Shown here: piece by piece, positions 13,459-14,067 of the stretch | How positions within the stretch are numbered: position 1 is the stretch's first letter | Layout of the letters: each line of letters opens with the position of its first letter | Program-made: the position numbers and the translations under genes | The notes under the pieces: model-generated | The model's input: the letters and a program-made list of their open reading frames with translations, nothing else | Database searches by the model: none | What the model was told of the DNA's origin: nothing | From: Betaproteobacteria bacterium | Lineage (GTDB): Bacteria > Pseudomonadota > Gammaproteobacteria > Burkholderiales > Usitatibacteraceae | NCBI GenBank assembly: GCA_003105245.1 | Contig: PQAI01000065.1 | Location: forward strand, 1 to 14,067 | Length of the DNA: 14,067 nt | Reading direction: 5' to 3'

Positions 13459-14067
13459 GCGCAGGATCTACCTCCTGGCCGCCGGCGGGCACGCGAGCGT
13501 CGTCCTCGACGCGCTCCTCGCCAGTGGCGTTCGCGTGGCGGGCATCCTCGACCCGGCCCGCAAGCCGGGCGAGTCGATCTTCGGCGTGGCGGTGCTGGGC
13601 GACGACGGCTGGCTCGCCGGGCGCGAGCCGGGAGCGACGCTCCTCGCCAACGGCGCCGGGCAGGTGCCGCGCGCGAGCCTGCGCCAGGCGCTCTTCGAGG
13701 GCTTCAAGGCGCGCGGCTTCGGGTTCGTCTCGGTGCTGCACCCCTCGGCGGTCGTCGGGCGCGAGGCCGAGCTCGCCGAGGGCAGCCAGGTCATGGCGGG
13801 CGCGGTGGTGCAATGCCGCGCGCGCATCGGCAGGAACGCGGTCGTCAACACGCGCGCGAGCGTCGACCACGACTGCATCGTGGGCGAGCACGCCTTCGTC
13901 GGCCCGGGCGCCACTCTCTGCGGGGACGTGCGCGTGGGCGACGGCGCGTTCGTGGGCTCCGGCGCGGTGGTCCTGCCCGGGGTCGCGGTCGGGGCCCGCG
14001 CCATCGTGGGCGGCGGCGCGCTCGTGGCGCGCGACGTCCCCGAGGGCGCGCTGGTGACCGGGGTGCC
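13451..14067 (+). CDS. NeuD/PglD-type hexapeptide acetyltransferase, likely LegH role (3'-truncated)
   Basis: The frame opens at ATG 13451, overlapping the legI stop by 8 bp, and is still open at the window edge after 205 codons. The N-terminal Rossmann-like part (1-95) shows YLLAAGGHASVVLDALL (7-23) and GILDP (31-35), the small sugar-binding domain seen in PglD and NeuD. From about 97 (LHPSAVVG) it becomes a left-handed beta helix of hexapeptide repeats (VVQCRARIGRNAVVNTRASV, IVGEHAFVGPGATL, RVGDGAFVGSGAVV, VAVGARAIVGGGAL). The catalytic histidine of PglD-like enzymes corresponds to H140 in SVDHDCIVG. In this operon the missing step is acetyl-CoA-dependent N-acetylation of the 4-amino group (LegH, step 3), which it would fill; an O-acetylating NeuD role is the alternative. 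Only the last few residues seem to be missing. Confidence 0.8.
   Translation, partial: MAERRIYLLAAGGHASVVLDALLASGVRVAGILDPARKPGESIFGVAVLGDDGWLAGREPGATLLANGAGQVPRASLRQALFEGFKARGFGFVSVLHPSAVVGREAELAEGSQVMAGAVVQCRARIGRNAVVNTRASVDHDCIVGEHAFVGPGATLCGDVRVGDGAFVGSGAVVLPGVAVGARAIVGGGALVARDVPEGALVTGV

Noticed and set aside
12966..14057. A + strand frame overlapping legI and the acetyltransferase
   Set aside because: Its translation is low-complexity (Arg, Ala, Gly, Ser) and it is out of frame with the clear NeuB and hexapeptide-repeat motifs in the same DNA.
1..14067. Signs of recent horizontal transfer around the glycan genes
   Set aside because: By eye, the leg genes and glycosyltransferases have the same high GC and GC-ending codons as the channel and hydrolase genes, and no insertion sequence, integrase, tRNA or direct-repeat boundary is seen. 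A codon-usage computation over the whole genome would be needed to say more.

Overview
The window is very GC-rich, gene-dense chromosomal DNA with GTG and TTG starts and tightly packed or overlapping genes. It looks like a high-GC proteobacterium. A betaproteobacterium is my best guess from the mix of families, but no marker gene here settles it. Twelve protein genes are supported. I see no rRNA, tRNA, CRISPR array, insertion sequence or phage gene. The largest gap between genes is 165 bp.

Left edge (1-1644, + strand): the 3' end of a potassium channel with a TrkA/RCK domain, then a complete fumarylacetoacetate-hydrolase-family enzyme. These look like ordinary housekeeping genes. The spacer between them carries four degenerate copies of a 10-bp unit.

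Leftward operon (6407 down to 1657, - strand): a polytopic membrane protein with C-terminal TPR repeats (TMTC-like, presumably a GT-C-type glycosyltransferase), then a 621-residue fusion of a GT4 glycosyltransferase to a GT2 glycosyltransferase, a DUF2304 small membrane protein, and a YcxB-family membrane protein. GT2 plus DUF2304 is a familiar pairing in envelope-glycan loci. The operon runs convergently into the hydrolase gene across a GC-rich hairpin.

Rightward block (6510 to the right edge, + strand): it diverges from the TPR gene across a 102-bp spacer. It starts with an unassigned GT-B-like protein and a GT4 glycosyltransferase (GTGA overlap). After a 165-bp spacer with a possible extended -10 promoter come five tightly coupled genes: a LegB-like 4,6-dehydratase, a LegC-like PLP aminotransferase, a LegG/NeuC-type hydrolysing 2-epimerase, a LegI/NeuB-type synthase, and a PglD/NeuD-type hexapeptide acetyltransferase cut by the window edge.

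Together these five supply every step from NDP-GlcNAc to N,N'-diacetyllegionaminic acid, a bacterial sialic-acid-like nonulosonic acid. Only the CMP-activating enzyme (LegF/NeuA-like) and any dedicated nucleotidyltransferase are not seen; they probably lie just past the right edge. The simplest reading is a surface-glycan locus in which the + strand operon makes the nonulosonic acid and the flanking glycosyltransferases put it, or its partner sugars, onto a surface polysaccharide, LPS O-chain or glycoprotein. The sugar identity is inferred from the gene set. The acceptor is unknown.
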